64,000 bases of DNA, from the NCBI RefSeq assembly GCF_009176545.1, contig NZ_VTOJ01000001.1, positions 1,488,001-1,552,000 of the forward strand. The letters run 5' to 3'. The notes beneath the pieces are model-generated. The model was not told the DNA's origin and ran no database searches. It saw nothing but the letters and a program-made list of their open reading frames with translations. The position numbers and the translations under genes were made by a program. Positions 62,701 through 64,000 of the stretch are shown one piece after another (positions within the stretch are counted from its first letter, which is position 1; each line of letters begins with the position of its first letter). This stretch comes from Salinigranum salinum. GTDB lineage: Archaea; Halobacteriota; Halobacteria; Halobacteriales; Haloferacaceae.

Positions 62701-63213
62701 TCACCACACCCTGACGTACAGTTCGTGTGACTCGCCCCCGTAGAGGACGCGCCGCTGCGCGGTGATCACGTCCCGTGCGTTCTCGCGGGAGTCGCCGATC
62801 TTCTCCACGACCGCACCGTCCGTGTCGACGAGCGTCACGTTGATCCGGGTGTCGTCCTCGACGCCGAGGGCGACGTACGGGTGGCTGGAGGCGCTGTACA
62901 GGTACGAACAGCCGCTCGGCGCGGGGTTCGAGGCGAAGAACGCCGTCGTACACGTCTCGTCGAGCACGTACGGCTCGGCGGGGTCGCCGAGGACGTCGGT
63001 CGCCAGCCGGTTGGCGACGCGGTCTGCGACCAGCGGATCGGACTGGCTGGTCGCGAACGGCTGGAACATCACCGGGACGAACGTGAAGACGAACGCCATC
63101 GTGAGGAGGAACAGCGTCGCACCGACGGCGAAGTCGATGGTCGTCTGCCCTCTCTCCGCTCGCCCGGACGACCGCCGTTCGGCCGTCGATCGCGGGGGTC
63201 GCCGTGCCCGCAT
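62701..63213 (-). CDS. Pilin-like protein with RGQTTIDFAVG segment (DUF7287-like)
   Basis: The 170-residue product has an Arg-rich head, then ERGQTTIDFAVGATLFLLTM with a charged residue in the helix, then an extracellular domain with two cysteines (DETCTTAFF and PSGCSYLY). Its start codon shares one base with the stop of the PilC-like gene (TGATG). I recall DUF7287. It directly follows the assembly gene and may be the first pilin-like product. Confidence 0.8.
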   Translation of the reverse strand: MRARRPPRSTAERRSSGRAERGQTTIDFAVGATLFLLTMAFVFTFVPVMFQPFATSQSDPLVADRVANRLATDVLGDPAEPYVLDETCTTAFFASNPAPSGCSYLYSASSHPYVALGVEDDTRINVTLVDTDGAVVEKIGDSRENARDVITAQRRVLYGGESHELYVRVW

Positions 63214-64000
63214 CAGCCGACCACCGCCCACGTCGCGAGCGCGACCGTCATCAGGACGACGACGAACTTGACGCCCGACCGGAGGTCGGCGGTCCGGATG
63301 TAGCCGCTGATGAACCCCGAGAGCATCGCCTGGATCGTGACGCCGTGGAAGAACAACAGCGACAGCTGTTGCGGGTCGACCCCGCCGCTGAACGACCCAC
63401 CGCCGCTGCCAGCCTGCTGGGTGAGGCCGGCCATCACGTCGAGGAACTGCGTCTTCAGAATAGCCATCACGGCGAGGAGCGTGAAGTACGTCATCAGGAT
63501 GATGGCGACCTGCATTCTGGTCCTGGATTTGCGCTCTCGGTCGATGTCGTCCTGGTTCTCCGACGCCTGTGCGGCCGTGGTGAGCACCTCGGTGATCTGT
63601 GAGGAGGCCTCCTGCGCCTTCGAGATGAGTTTGACCGTGCGTGCCAGCCGGGGGATGTGGTACTTGTTGTTGAACTCGATCAGGGCGTCACGGAGACTCA
63701 TCCCGTAGTTGACCTTCGCGTACATCACGTCGAACTCGTCGGCCAGCTGACCGGAGGAGGTCTGGGCGACCGTCCGGATCGACTCGAGCAGGGTCTGTCC
63801 CGTGTCGTTCGCCGAGGAGAGCTTCCGGAGGTTGTCGGAGAGCTTCCCCGTGACGGACGCCCGTCGGCGGATGTTCCACTCGTAGAACACCGTGAGCGGG
63901 ACCGCGACGACGTACATCGGGAGGTACAGCCAGATGAACGTCCCCCAGACGGGGCGGGCGACCATCCCGTCCCAGCTGGTGGGTGCGACGCCCATCACCG
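63213..64000 (-). CDS. T2SF/PilC/TadC-type pilus assembly membrane protein, partial
   Basis: The gene continues beyond the right edge; 261 C-terminal residues are visible. A T2SF domain is seen: KLSSANDTGQTLLESIRTVA, YGMSLRDALIEFNNKYHIPR, SRTRMQVAIILMTYFTLLAV, then further membrane helices at the end with FFHGVTIQAMLSGFISGYIR. This family forms the inner-membrane platform for type IV pili and the archaellum. An assembly ATPase (PilB/TadA) gene would be expected just upstream, outside the window. It is translationally coupled to the pilin-like gene below. Confidence 0.92.
   Translation of the reverse strand, partial: VMGVAPTSWDGMVARPVWGTFIWLYLPMYVVAVPLTVFYEWNIRRRASVTGKLSDNLRKLSSANDTGQTLLESIRTVAQTSSGQLADEFDVMYAKVNYGMSLRDALIEFNNKYHIPRLARTVKLISKAQEASSQITEVLTTAAQASENQDDIDRERKSRTRMQVAIILMTYFTLLAVMAILKTQFLDVMAGLTQQAGSGGGSFSGGVDPQQLSLLFFHGVTIQAMLSGFISGYIRTADLRSGVKFVVVLMTVALATWAVVG

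Overview
The window is 64 kb of haloarchaeal chromosome. It is GC-rich, and most proteins are acidic with few lysines. The core functions are archaeal: TFB, archaeal aromatic synthesis, archaeosortase, diphthine synthase, Trm56, archaeal pilins and a DRG GTPase. Several start codons lie about 26-28 bases below a TATA-like box, as in leaderless haloarchaeal transcripts. Gene order resembles, from memory, the Haloferax/Halobellus side of the class. I saw no rRNA, convincing tRNA, CRISPR array, transposase or prophage.

Layout. 1-10.3 kb: end of trpB, trpA, the two archaeal entry enzymes of aromatic synthesis (aroA' and aroB') and aroD, with a pilin, a SnoaL-like protein and an SDR between them; then a solitary TSPPY-class DNA methyltransferase (probable CTAG methylase), a TFB and an XTP/ITP phosphatase. 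10.3-20.4 kb: a glycosyltransferase-flippase fusion, regulators, stomatin and NfeD around a PPIase and a pterin dehydratase, two overlapping genes for exported proteins, small genes. 20.5-23.5 kb: cytochrome oxidase subunit I with two small membrane proteins. 23.5-24.7 kb: a gene-poor stretch with a broken gene and an inverted-repeat element. 24.7-30.2 kb: DRG GTPase, a TIGR04206-like membrane protein, a VOC protein, archaeosortase A, a shortened EamA gene and dphB, with a second truncated repeat copy and a 4 x 24-bp tandem array. 30.6-35 kb: membrane proteins of unknown role, a TrkA-N/DHH protein and a PRC-barrel protein resembling the division protein CdpB1. 35-43.4 kb: a lactate locus (LUD protein, LutA/LutB-like fusion, lactate permease, D-lactate dehydrogenase). 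43.4-47 kb: unknown small genes, an Nramp-like transporter without the canonical metal motif, and a regulator. 47.4-52.3 kb: a complete branched-chain amino acid-type ABC transporter. 52.3-57.8 kb: small conserved genes, Trm56, a DICT protein, a nucleotide-sugar epimerase. 57.9-64 kb: a tight minus-strand operon of six proteins, each with one N-terminal hydrophobic segment, behind a T2SF/PilC-type membrane protein that runs off the end.

Most noteworthy: the pilin-like operon at the right end; a strong AT-rich promoter between two convergent genes with no ORF below it but an inverted repeat (candidate small RNA, 52.4 kb); and the near absence of CTAG, one of the few copies lying in the probable TATA box of the putative CTAG methylase itself.
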